Origin: Geothermobacter sp964501815 | Lineage (GTDB): Bacteria; Desulfobacterota; Desulfuromonadia; Desulfuromonadales; Geothermobacteraceae | NCBI GenBank assembly: GCA_964501815.1 | Contig: CAZCUR010000018.1 | Span: 1-36,043, forward strand | Direction of reading: 5' to 3' | DNA length: 36,043 bases | Shown: positions 27,127 to 34,570 of the stretch, piece after piece | How the letters are laid out: each line of letters begins with the position of its first letter | Position numbering within the stretch: the stretch's first letter is position 1 | Program-made: the position numbers and the translations under genes | Notes under the pieces: generated by a model | Database searches by the model: none | What the model was told of the DNA's origin: nothing | What the model saw: only the letters and a program-made list of their open reading frames with translations

Positions 27127-28439
27127 TCCGCCACCCGGATGCCGCGCGAGTGCGGATCGACATCGGCGACAATGTCGTCCATGCGCGCGCTGTCGAGCTG
27201 GCGCGCCTCGGGCTGCTGCAGCTTGCGCCCTTCGGCATCGAACAGGATTTTCAGGCTGACCCCGTCGGTCTTGCCCAGTCCCGCCTCGGTCACCAGACCG
27301 ACCTCGGCACTGCGCAGGCGCACCAGACTGCCGACCGGATAGGGACCGACCTGCTCGGCAAACCGGGCCACCAGTTCGGGATGGTAGATGCTGCCGGCAT
27401 TCTCAACCAGGTGGGCGATGGCCTTTTTCGGCGTCATCGGCTGCTGATAGGGGCGCAAAGTGGTCATGGCGTCGTAGGTATCGGCAATGGCCACCATGTC
27501 CACACTCGGCGGCATGGGCAGCGTCGCCGCCGATTGGGGATAACCGGTGCGGTCATAGCGCAGGTGATGCCCGAGGGCCATCATCATCGCTTCTTCGGGA
27601 ATCTGTTCCATCTGCCGCAGAATCTGCATCCCTTCTTCGGGATGCTGCCGGATGCGGGCAAACTCTTCACTGGTCAGCCGCCCCGGTTTGGTGATGATGC
27701 CGATATCGATCTTGAGTTTGCCCAGGTCGTGCAGCAGGGCTCCGAGCCCCAGGGTGCGCAGCTCGGCCTCATTCAGACCGCAGGCCCGCCCCACCGCCAG
27801 GGCGATGACCGAGACATTGACCGAGTGCGTGAAGGTGTAGTCGTCGTAGTCCTTGATCAGGGTCAGGGCCAAAAGGGCGTGCGGTTCGGCCAGGGTCGTT
27901 TCCACCAGGGCGCGCACCGTGCGAATGGCGTCACCCGACTTCGGAATCCGGCCGATGCGGACATCGTTGATGATGCTCTCGGTGACACTGATGGCCTGCT
28001 GGTAGACCGCCCGCGCCCGACCCTCTTTTTCTTCCGGTTCCGGTTCAACCCGGATATGCCGGATTCCGGCGCGCTTCATGCGCTGATCCAGCAGCTCGCA
28101 GTGCCCCTGCCCCCCGGTCAGCAGCACCAGAAAGTCGGCCAGTTCCACCGGCTGCACACCACGCTCGATCACCAGCCGGCCGATCTGCCAGTTCTCCAGC
28201 AGGCGGCACAGACTTTCAGCCGAGGGCAGACCGTCGACAAAGAGGAAGTCGTTGCAGAACAGGGTGTGCTGGTGCACGCCCAGCACCAGCGAGGACCGGC
28301 CGAGGAGCATCTGTTGCAGACAGCGGTGCCATTCGGCGATCTGCGCCTGCAGGGTCGGATGTTGGGCGGGATAGAGCTTGAGGCTCTGGCAGGCGCGCAG
28401 CATCAGCTGCACGTTGACCACGGGCAGGTCCTGTTTCAT
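27114..28439 (-). CDS. HD-GYP-type phosphohydrolase (putative c-di-GMP phosphodiesterase)
   Basis: A 441-residue cytoplasmic protein. The N-terminal 150 residues are an uncharacterised region common in Desulfuromonadia HD proteins. An HD domain spans about 190-350 and contains H205, the HD pair H237-D238 in LLHDLGK (K241), H266, H291-H292 and IADTYDAM. The GYP signature is HHLRYDRTGYP rather than the usual HHExxDGxGYP, so two conserved positions (Glu and Gly) are changed. The C-terminal 80 residues form a small added domain. It starts behind an excellent AAGGAGGGG site. It may be a c-di-GMP phosphodiesterase, a 3',3'-cGAMP-active variant, or a binding-only form. Confidence 0.87.
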   Translation of the reverse strand: MKQDLPVVNVQLMLRACQSLKLYPAQHPTLQAQIAEWHRCLQQMLLGRSSLVLGVHQHTLFCNDFLFVDGLPSAESLCRLLENWQIGRLVIERGVQPVELADFLVLLTGGQGHCELLDQRMKRAGIRHIRVEPEPEEKEGRARAVYQQAISVTESIINDVRIGRIPKSGDAIRTVRALVETTLAEPHALLALTLIKDYDDYTFTHSVNVSVIALAVGRACGLNEAELRTLGLGALLHDLGKLKIDIGIITKPGRLTSEEFARIRQHPEEGMQILRQMEQIPEEAMMMALGHHLRYDRTGYPQSAATLPMPPSVDMVAIADTYDAMTTLRPYQQPMTPKKAIAHLVENAGSIYHPELVARFAEQVGPYPVGSLVRLRSAEVGLVTEAGLGKTDGVSLKILFDAEGRKLQQPEARQLDSARMDDIVADVDPHSRGIRVADYLD

Positions 28440-28452
28440 GTCCCCTCCTTCA

Positions 28453-28474
28453 ACCTGTGATCTCAGGCACAGGT
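28453..28474 (-). promoter_or_regulatory. Hairpin in the leader just upstream of the HD-GYP ribosome binding site
   Basis: Arms ACCTGTG (28453-28459) and CACAGGT (28468-28474) are perfect complements with an 8-base loop. They lie only a few bases from the AAGGAGGGG site of the minus-strand gene. It could be an mRNA hairpin or a protein-binding palindrome. No known riboswitch class is recognisable. Confidence 0.35.
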
Positions 28475-28534
28475 CATATGGACATGAGAATAGCGCAATT
28501 CAGCGGGACAGGTCCACCACATGTCTTGCAGCAT

Positions 28535-28573
28535 AAAAAGCCGCCTCGAGCCGGAGATACGGCCCGAGGCGGC
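28535..28573 (-). terminator. Rho-independent terminator (minus strand)
   Basis: A 13-bp GC-rich stem with one mismatch pairs 28540-28552 with 28561-28573 around an 8-base loop. Read leftwards it is followed by five Ts (28539-28535). It would stop transcripts coming from the right before they enter the HD-GYP gene. The nearest minus-strand gene upstream ends more than 500 bases away. Confidence 0.7.
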
Positions 28574-28699
28574 GTAAATGTCGCCAGATGCCAGGCGGCA
28601 CTTCCTGAAGAGGGAGGGCCAGCCGAAAGCTGTCGCGGTGCTCACGGTGGACGGGCAACGCGCCTGAGATACGGTTATTGGCCGAATTCAGACAAAACC

Positions 28700-28862
28700 G
28701 CGGGGTCGCGGCCCCGCCCGCCGCCCTCCTCTTTTGCACGCGCAAAAGAGGAGGCAGAAAACGCGCCCCGAATGTCTGGCCCGCTTTCAGCGGGTTCCCT
28801 CCGTTCGGCGGTCGTTTCGGGGCCGGACGAAAACTCGGCTGCGCCTCAAACATTCGTCCGGC
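28700..28862. repeat. Cluster of perfect hairpins, probable dispersed repeat or structured RNA
   Basis: Four perfect inverted repeats occur within 163 bases. They are GCGGGG/CCCCGC (28700-28717), a 12-bp arm pair around a 4-base loop (28726-28753), CCCGC/GCGGG (28780-28794) and a 10-bp pair GCCGGACGAA/TTCGTCCGGC (28822-28831 with 28853-28862). A further stem, CCCCGAA (28766-28772) with TTCGGGG (28816-28822), encloses the third. The density is far above anything else in the window. I cannot tell which strand, if any, is transcribed as a functional RNA. Confidence 0.55.
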
Positions 28863-28970
28863 TGGATCCCGAATCGACCACCTCACTCCGGCTGCGACAA
28901 CACGGGGAGAGAAGACCAAAGATCAAAAACTGAACAGCCCCTCCTCATAACGCGCCCCCCCCCGGTTCCA

Positions 28971-29092
28971 GGGCGGTTGAGAAAGGGGCAGATGCAAGGC
29001 TTGCGAGGACTGAAACCGCAGGCGTAGCCGGAGGCTACGTCGAGGATTTCAGCCCGAGTATAACGCTGCAGATGCCCCTTTATCGACCGCCC
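28971..29092. repeat. 122-bp near-palindrome directly after the glutamate synthase operon
   Basis: The outer 20-base arms, 28971-28990 and 29073-29092, match as reverse complements at 18 of 20 positions. Pairing continues, with some mismatches and small shifts, to a perfect 7-bp core CGTAGCC/GGCTACG (29023-29039) with a 3-base loop exactly at the centre. The right end touches the stop codon of the preceding minus-strand gene. No T-run follows, so it is not a standard terminator. It looks like a REP/MITE-type dispersed element. Confidence 0.75.
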
Positions 29093-31405
29093 TCAGACCA
29101 CCTGTTCCATGGCCCACACCCCGCACGGACAAATCCCCGCACAGATACTGCAGCCGATGCAGACCTCGTCATCGGAGACATACTCAAAGGAGCCGTCTTC
29201 CTTCTCCACCCGGCGGATGGCGCCTTCGGGACAGGCCTCCAGGCACATGGAGCAGTCGCGGCAGGTGCCGCAGGAAATACACCGCAGCGTTTCTTCGGTC
29301 CCGTCCTTGATAGCGAACTTGCCGCGATTGCGTGGCTTGAACAGCTCCTTGGACAGGCAGCTCTGGTTGATCATCTCCGGCTTCTGGATCGGCACCAGTT
29401 CGCGGCCGGCAAACATCTCGTTGATGTAGTGAATCGCTTCCTGACCATGGCCGATGGCGTGGGTCAACAGCCCCGGCTTGATGGTGTCGCCGATGGCAAA
29501 GACGCCGGGGGCCTTGACCACCTGGCCGCAGGCGTCGACATCCATCATGCCCCGGTCGGTGAGCCACTCGCGCGGCACGTAGGAAAGATCCGGACGCTCG
29601 CCGATGGAGATGATGACATCATCGGCCTCGATCAGTTCGCCATCCCTGGTCCAGAGTCCCTCTTCGGTCACCTTTTCGGTAAAGACCGGCCAGCGGATTT
29701 CGCCGCCCAGTGCCTTGACGTGGTCGATCTCCTTCTTGAAGGCGGCGGGGCGCTGGATATCGATGGCGATCACCTTCTCGGCGCCCATGGCATAGGCGCC
29801 GAGGCAGACGTCCATGCCGGCGTTGCCGGCACCGATGACCACCACCCGCTTGCCGATTTTCGGTTTTTGCCCGGCGTTGATCTTCTTGAGGAATTCGAGC
29901 CCCTTGATCAGCCGCTCATGTCCGGGGAAGGGAATCACCACCGGATTGTGGGCCCCGGAAGCGATCACCACGGCGTCATACTCGGCGCGAATCTGTTCGA
30001 ACAGGTCGGCGTCGACCGGGGTATTGACCCGAATATCGACTCCGAGCGACTTGATGCGCCGGATTTCGCTCTGCAGGGAATCCTCCGGCAACCGTTCCGT
30101 GGGGATGACCTGGCGCAGCTTGCCGCCGACCTCCTTGTCAGCCTCAAAAACGGTAACCTGATGCCCGGACAGCCGCGCCTGCCAGGCGGCAGACAGGCCG
30201 CCCGGTCCGCCGCCGATCACGGCAACCTTTTTGCCGGTATCCGGCGCCGGTTCGGGGGGCGCGACATCACGCGACAACCGCCCCAGCGCCGCCATGCTCA
30301 CCGACTTGTCGACATACTGGCGACTGCAGGCGTCCATGCAGGGATTCGGACAAACCTCGCCGCACACCGAAGCCGGAAAGGGGGAATATTTCAGCACCAG
30401 CTGCAGGGCCTCCTCGTACTTGCCCCGGCGCAGCAGATTGATGCGGTCCTGAGTGGGGATGTTCGACGGACAGGCGACCTGGCAGGGAGCACCAAAGCGC
30501 TTGTCCTGCCAGCGGGGGATTTTCAGCCGGTCGTCACCCGTGTTGACCAGCCCGGCGACATGCAGGTAGTCGTCCCGCACAACATCGCCGAAAATACCAC
30601 CTTCGACCCACTTCTGCTCGCGAAATTCGCGCATGCTGATGCGCGAGTGGGCCTTGCGCTCCTCGTAGCTCTTGGCGACGATCTTGTGCCAGGCGGAAAA
30701 ATCGAGCAGCTCGTCGAGCAATTCGGGACGGCCGATTTTTTCCAGAAAACGCGGCATTCCTGCACGCAAAAACTCCTGGTCCGCCTCATCGAGTTCGAGC
30801 ATCCAGACATCATTGGACAGCCCCTGCACCGGACCGCGCACATAGATGGTGCCGCCGACCATGCCGACACAGGCACGATCACCGAGCACCGACTCCTCGT
30901 TTTCACAGCCGTAGCCGCAGACTACGGCGATGCCGCCGCCCATGAACTCGAAACAGAAGGAACCGGTGCGCTTGAGCACCCAGAACTCCGGCGGCTCGTA
31001 GGCCGGGTCGTGCTTCATCAGCGACCCGGAGCGGGTACCGACCCGGCCGGCCACGTAGATTTTTCCGGAGGCGGCGCAATGCGCGGTGGTGTCGCCGCCA
31101 TCGCCGAGAATGGTCAGCTCGGCCCCGGCATTGAGCCAGCCGGCATCGGCCGGCGCCGGACCTTCGACCACGATTTCCGTCCCCTCGAGGCCAAAGGAAC
31201 CGACACGCTGTCCCGGATTTTTTACGCGGAATTTCAGCGGTTTGCCATCTTCGGTCCACAAAGGTCCACCAATGTCGTGGTGACCGGACGAAAGCACCTC
31301 AAATTCGGTCTCCCCCGCTTCCAGCGCCGCGTAGATCTTCTGCAGCAGCTGCTGGGTCGAGATGCGCTTGTTGTTTTCGTCAAAACCGATGATTTTCGCA
31401 GCCAT
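29093..31405 (-). CDS. Glutamate synthase: GXGXG domain fused to GltD-like NADPH subunit and ferredoxin
   Basis: A 770-residue fusion. Residues about 1-250 are the GXGXG beta-helix that is normally the C-terminus of the large glutamate synthase subunit (GDGGDTTAHCAASGKIYVAG, GGTIYVRG). Residues about 300-700 are the GltD-type oxidoreductase, with Fe-S cysteines C308, C312, C348, C352, C356 and C360, FAD motif GGGPGG (398-403) and NADPH motif GAGNAG (525-530). The last 62 residues hold two ferredoxin-like 4Fe-4S motifs (CISCGTC..., CIGCSIC...). It should feed electrons from NAD(P)H or ferredoxin to the catalytic subunit. The ATG follows GGAG. The reaction is 2-oxoglutarate plus glutamine to two glutamates. 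Confidence 0.9.
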   Translation of the reverse strand: MAAKIIGFDENNKRISTQQLLQKIYAALEAGETEFEVLSSGHHDIGGPLWTEDGKPLKFRVKNPGQRVGSFGLEGTEIVVEGPAPADAGWLNAGAELTILGDGGDTTAHCAASGKIYVAGRVGTRSGSLMKHDPAYEPPEFWVLKRTGSFCFEFMGGGIAVVCGYGCENEESVLGDRACVGMVGGTIYVRGPVQGLSNDVWMLELDEADQEFLRAGMPRFLEKIGRPELLDELLDFSAWHKIVAKSYEERKAHSRISMREFREQKWVEGGIFGDVVRDDYLHVAGLVNTGDDRLKIPRWQDKRFGAPCQVACPSNIPTQDRINLLRRGKYEEALQLVLKYSPFPASVCGEVCPNPCMDACSRQYVDKSVSMAALGRLSRDVAPPEPAPDTGKKVAVIGGGPGGLSAAWQARLSGHQVTVFEADKEVGGKLRQVIPTERLPEDSLQSEIRRIKSLGVDIRVNTPVDADLFEQIRAEYDAVVIASGAHNPVVIPFPGHERLIKGLEFLKKINAGQKPKIGKRVVVIGAGNAGMDVCLGAYAMGAEKVIAIDIQRPAAFKKEIDHVKALGGEIRWPVFTEKVTEEGLWTRDGELIEADDVIISIGERPDLSYVPREWLTDRGMMDVDACGQVVKAPGVFAIGDTIKPGLLTHAIGHGQEAIHYINEMFAGRELVPIQKPEMINQSCLSKELFKPRNRGKFAIKDGTEETLRCISCGTCRDCSMCLEACPEGAIRRVEKEDGSFEYVSDDEVCIGCSICAGICPCGVWAMEQVV

Positions 31406-31474
31406 TTTTTTCTCCGTATTTCAAAGGAGAGGCACAAGGGAAAAGATTAAAATGACAGTCATCTTGAAGCTGAT

Positions 31475-31537
31475 CCCTGAACCTTGCGCCTTGAGCCTTT
31501 AACCCTGAGCCTTACGCCTTTCGCCTTGCGCCTCGCT
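31475..31537. repeat. Nine tandem 7-nt degenerate repeats
   Basis: From 31475 to 31537 the plus strand reads as nine consecutive heptamers close to CCTTGCG (for example CCTTGAG, CCTTACG, CCTTTCG), with the first two bases (CC) fixed in every unit. The array starts at the stop codon of the FMN subunit gene and fills half of the 130-base gap before the next gene of the same operon. No stem or T-run is associated. It is a short-sequence repeat that may vary in copy number. Confidence 0.75.
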
Positions 31538-33179
31538 AACATACATACTGAATCTGCAGCTTGTCGGCCACGGCCCGGTCGGTCGCAATCAGGGCGTCGG
31601 AACGGCCGACCGGCAGCGAACTGTTGCCGATGGGTGCCATCAGCTTCTTCAGCTCCTGGTCCATGGCGAGGAAATAGTTGACGATGTTCTGGGCCACCCG
31701 TTCCGGATCGAGCCGATGCACCAGAGGCGGTTGCTGGGTGGTGATTCCGACCGGACACAGCCCGGTGTTGCAGGCATTGCAGCGCCCCTGGTCGTTGCCG
31801 ACACAACCGGCCATCTGCAGGATCAGCTTGCCGGAAAAGACCCCATTGGCACCCAGGCAGATCATCTTGAAGGCGTCGGCCGCCAAATCGCCGGTCTTGC
31901 CCAGCCCCCCGGCCGCCCAGAGCGGAATCTGCCCCTGACGCCCCTGGGCCACTGCAGCCAGATAACAGTCACGCAGCTTGGAGACGATCGGATGGCCGGT
32001 ATGGTCGAGGCTGACTTCGTGGGCCGCGCCGGTGCCGCCGTCGATGCCGTCGAGGAAAAAGCCGCCGACGATGTTGTAGGGGTCGCGCACCAGGTTGTTG
32101 AAGACGGAGACCGACGTCGCCGAGGCCGCCACCTTGATGGCCACCGGGACCCGGAACTTGAAGGCCGCGTTAAAGGAGAGGAACATCTTCTGCACGCTCT
32201 CCTCGATGGAGTAAAGCCCCTGATGGTTGGGCGGACTGAGCAGGTCGGCCTTGGGCACCCCGCGGATCGCCTGGATGTGCTCGGCCACCTTCTGCGCCTG
32301 CAGCAGGCCGCCGTCGCCCGGCTTGGCCCCCTGGCCGATCTTGATCAGCACACCGGCCGGATCCTCCACCATATGCGGCATCGCCTTGACAATGCGGTTC
32401 CAGCCGAAATGCCCCGAGGCAATCTGCAGGATCATGTATTTGAGATACTTCGATTTCAGCAGGCGCACCGGCACGCCGCCTTCGCCGGAACACATGCGCA
32501 CCGGCAGGCCGCACTCTTCGTTGAGGTAGGCGACCGCCATGGCCACCGCTTCCCACATACGCCAGGAAAGCGCGCCGATCGACATGTCGCCGATGATGAC
32601 CGGATAGATCCAGCGCACCGGCGGCGTCTGTTCCTGGAACTGCAGCAGCCCTTCCGGGCTGGTGCCGAGAGGGAGCTTCTGAGGCGGCAGAATGCGGCCG
32701 AAGGGAGCGAGCAGGTCAAAGGTGTGCCGCTGGGCGTCCAGACTCGGGTCGGTCATCTGCGAGATGCGTCCGACCCGGATCTTGTCGAGGGTACGCTGGC
32801 TCGACTCCAGATTCTTGCGCCCGCCCCGCTTGATGGAATCGCCGGCCAGACAGCGCATGACGATCGGGTGGCGGGTGTCCGGGTTGCGCTCGGGACGAAT
32901 GGCATCGTTGGGGCAGACCTTTTCACAGATACCGCAGCCACGGCAGTAGTTCTTCACCGACCTGACCTGACGGATCACCGGCACGGCGGTGAACCGGGCC
33001 TTCGGTTCCGGAATCTCGGTTTCGGAAAAAACCAGGCGCCGGCGCTCCACCTTGCACTCGATGGCGCGGAAGGAGCAGGCGGAGACACAGGAACCGCACA
33101 GGGTGCAGCGGCTGGCATCATAGCGAATCTTCCAGGGAAGATCGTTGGGGGTGATATTCTGAACTTTCATTGTCTCCAT
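31536..33179 (-). CDS. Archaeal-type glutamate synthase, FMN-binding catalytic subunit with ferredoxin domain
   Basis: A 547-residue protein. The N-terminus carries two 4Fe-4S motifs (C25, C28, C31, C35 and C79, C82, C85, C89). The FMN-binding glutamate synthase barrel follows (about 150-530), with IKIGQGAKPGDGG, LLSPPNHQGLYSIE, GGFFLDGIDGGTGAAH, LWAAGGLGKTGD and, near the end, RCNACNTGLCPVGITTQ for the 3Fe-4S cluster. It condenses ammonia with 2-oxoglutarate and reduces the product to glutamate. The start at 33179 has GGAGG seven bases upstream. A second ATG at 33170 overlaps the previous stop (ATGA) and is the alternative. It is the middle gene of the operon. Confidence 0.92.
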   Translation of the reverse strand: METMKVQNITPNDLPWKIRYDASRCTLCGSCVSACSFRAIECKVERRRLVFSETEIPEPKARFTAVPVIRQVRSVKNYCRGCGICEKVCPNDAIRPERNPDTRHPIVMRCLAGDSIKRGGRKNLESSQRTLDKIRVGRISQMTDPSLDAQRHTFDLLAPFGRILPPQKLPLGTSPEGLLQFQEQTPPVRWIYPVIIGDMSIGALSWRMWEAVAMAVAYLNEECGLPVRMCSGEGGVPVRLLKSKYLKYMILQIASGHFGWNRIVKAMPHMVEDPAGVLIKIGQGAKPGDGGLLQAQKVAEHIQAIRGVPKADLLSPPNHQGLYSIEESVQKMFLSFNAAFKFRVPVAIKVAASATSVSVFNNLVRDPYNIVGGFFLDGIDGGTGAAHEVSLDHTGHPIVSKLRDCYLAAVAQGRQGQIPLWAAGGLGKTGDLAADAFKMICLGANGVFSGKLILQMAGCVGNDQGRCNACNTGLCPVGITTQQPPLVHRLDPERVAQNIVNYFLAMDQELKKLMAPIGNSSLPVGRSDALIATDRAVADKLQIQYVC

Positions 33180-34273
33180 CGCTGGACCTCCAGGCTGTTG
33201 TCGATGGCGACGATCTCCCGCTCGTGCGGATAGATGTCTTCTTCCCAGTTGCGGTCGGGAAGCACCTCGTTGATGCCGCAGACTTCCGAGGAAATCACCA
33301 CATGACGCTCGTCGCGGCCGACCACCACGGGACGCAGCTTTTTGGCGTCGCAGCAGGTGAACATGGTGTGATCGGGCAGAACACCGATAATGGTGTTGGG
33401 CCCGTTGATTTCCAGGTGCGCCAGCGACTGGCGGATCGCCTTGAGCTGGGCGGCATCCTCGCGCTGTTCGATCTCCTCAAAGGGGAGCGGAGTAATGACG
33501 TGCTTGTAGTAGCGCAGCGGCCAGCCGAGTTCCCGGTGGACGTAGTGCAGGGTGTAGAGAAAGCACTGCGAGTCGGACTCGAAGCCGATATAGCCGCGAT
33601 GCAGCTTGCGCTGGAATTCGACGTTCTTCAGGTAGAAGGTGTTTTCACCGTTGGCCAGCGCCGTATAACCCTGCAGATGGAAGGGATGGGCGGCGTAACG
33701 TACGATGTCGTAGTTGGTGTTCTGCCGGCACTGGGCGGTGATGACCCGGGCGGTGAAACGGTCGTCCGGCTCCCAGAGACGGAAGTAGGTGCCGATATCA
33801 CGCGGGTCGCCGATCTCCTTCAGGGTCACCACATCCGGCCAGAAGGAATAGACAAACCCCTCTTCGTTCGGCTCCAGGGCGCGCCGCAGCTTCAGACGCA
33901 TGTCGAGCAGCAGCTCCTCCTTTTCGCGCTGCTCGGCATGGCGCATCACCTTGGGGTAATCGAAGGTCTCAAAGACGTAGTTGGGCATGGCGTTGATGTC
34001 CAGCCCGGGGCGCGGATCGGTTTCGGGAACCCACTGCATGACACGCTGGAAACCGGCCTGATGCAGGATATCCTCGGCAATCTTCACCCCTTCGTCGGTG
34101 GCGGCCATCGACAGGGTCGGCAGATGCTTGTAGTTTTCAAAAATGCCGCCCAGGTCATGCATGACCATGGCGAAACCGGAATTGTCATGTCCCTTCTGCT
34201 GCGACTGCATCAACTTCAGCGCAACCGAGGGATGGACGTAGTCCAGACTTTTGATGGCACCGATACGGCACAT
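33167..34273 (-). CDS. Glutamate synthase glutaminase subunit (class II amidotransferase)
   Basis: A 368-residue Ntn-type glutamine amidotransferase. C2 follows the initiator Met (MCRIGAI) and would be the exposed N-terminal nucleophile, and KGHDNSGFAM is the typical early class II motif. It releases ammonia from glutamine for the FMN subunit. In canonical GltB this domain is fused to the rest; here it is the separate first gene of a split, archaeal-style operon. The ATG has GGAGG about 10 bases upstream, a little distant. A sigma-54 promoter match lies about 65-80 bases upstream. The order glutaminase, FMN subunit, GXGXG-GltD fusion supports one enzyme complex. Confidence 0.92.
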   Translation of the reverse strand: MCRIGAIKSLDYVHPSVALKLMQSQQKGHDNSGFAMVMHDLGGIFENYKHLPTLSMAATDEGVKIAEDILHQAGFQRVMQWVPETDPRPGLDINAMPNYVFETFDYPKVMRHAEQREKEELLLDMRLKLRRALEPNEEGFVYSFWPDVVTLKEIGDPRDIGTYFRLWEPDDRFTARVITAQCRQNTNYDIVRYAAHPFHLQGYTALANGENTFYLKNVEFQRKLHRGYIGFESDSQCFLYTLHYVHRELGWPLRYYKHVITPLPFEEIEQREDAAQLKAIRQSLAHLEINGPNTIIGVLPDHTMFTCCDAKKLRPVVVGRDERHVVISSEVCGINEVLPDRNWEEDIYPHEREIVAIDNSLEVQRWRQ

Positions 34274-34339
34274 GATCTGTCGTCCTCCAACTGAGTTTGG
34301 GTGGCTGAATCCGGGAAAAGTGCCACCGCGGAGACATTG

Positions 34340-34354
34340 GCAAGGACCGTACCA
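34340..34354 (-). promoter_or_regulatory. Sigma-54 promoter of the glutamate synthase operon
   Basis: On the minus strand, TGGTACGGTCCTTGC (34354-34340) has the invariant GG and GC exactly 10 bases apart and fits the TGGYACR-N4-TTGC consensus. Transcription would start near 34328, giving a leader of about 55 nt. Immediately upstream is an inverted repeat, ACCAGAT (34355-34361) and ATCTGGT (34387-34393), that could bind a regulator. Confidence 0.65.
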
Positions 34355-34509
34355 ACCAGATCAAAGGGGTGAACACCGTGAGAGCCATCTGGTTTTTACA
34401 GTGATATCGGGATGTTAAAAAAGAACAAGCCGTCGGCCGCCCCAAGTTTCCTGCACCATCCCTTCACCCAGGGCCCAAACAATGTACTCAACAGAGTAAG
34501 CAACACACA

Positions 34510-34540
34510 CAAAAAAAGGGAGCGCCCAGATGGGCGCCCC
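34510..34540 (-). terminator. Rho-independent terminator of the aminotransferase gene
   Basis: A 10-bp GC-rich stem (34517-34526 with 34531-34540, one G-U pair, 4-base loop) is followed, reading leftwards, by seven Ts (34516-34510). It lies 30 bases past the ilvE stop codon. Confidence 0.9.
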
Positions 34541-34570
34541 CTTCAGAATCAAGCGGACAGGATCCGGAAA

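Larger units (their letters stand above)
28440..29092. other. 653-base gene-free region rich in inverted repeats
   Basis: No credible protein gene lies here. From left to right it holds the HD-GYP leader, a minus-strand terminator-like hairpin, about 120 bases of plain sequence, a cluster of hairpins (28700-28862), a 9-base C run (28955-28963) and a 122-bp near-palindrome abutting the glutamate synthase operon. The open frames through it have atypical composition (repetitive Arg, Pro and Ser) and no ribosome sites. The separate structures are listed individually. Confidence 0.7.

Noticed and set aside
28457..28933. 158-codon open frame in the gene-free region
   Set aside because: It runs through a terminator hairpin and the hairpin cluster, lacks a ribosome site and has a composition typical of noncoding repeat DNA.
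28971..29092. Near-palindrome as a Rho-independent terminator of the glutamate synthase operon
   Set aside because: No T-run follows on the minus strand and the stem is much longer than a typical terminator.
29072..31450. Plus-strand open frame of 792 codons opposite the glutamate synthase fusion
   Set aside because: Antisense shadow of a gene with clear FAD, NADPH and Fe-S motifs; no domain or ribosome site of its own.
31475..31537. Tandem heptamers as a CRISPR array
   Set aside because: The units are 7 bases long with no spacers and there are no cas genes.
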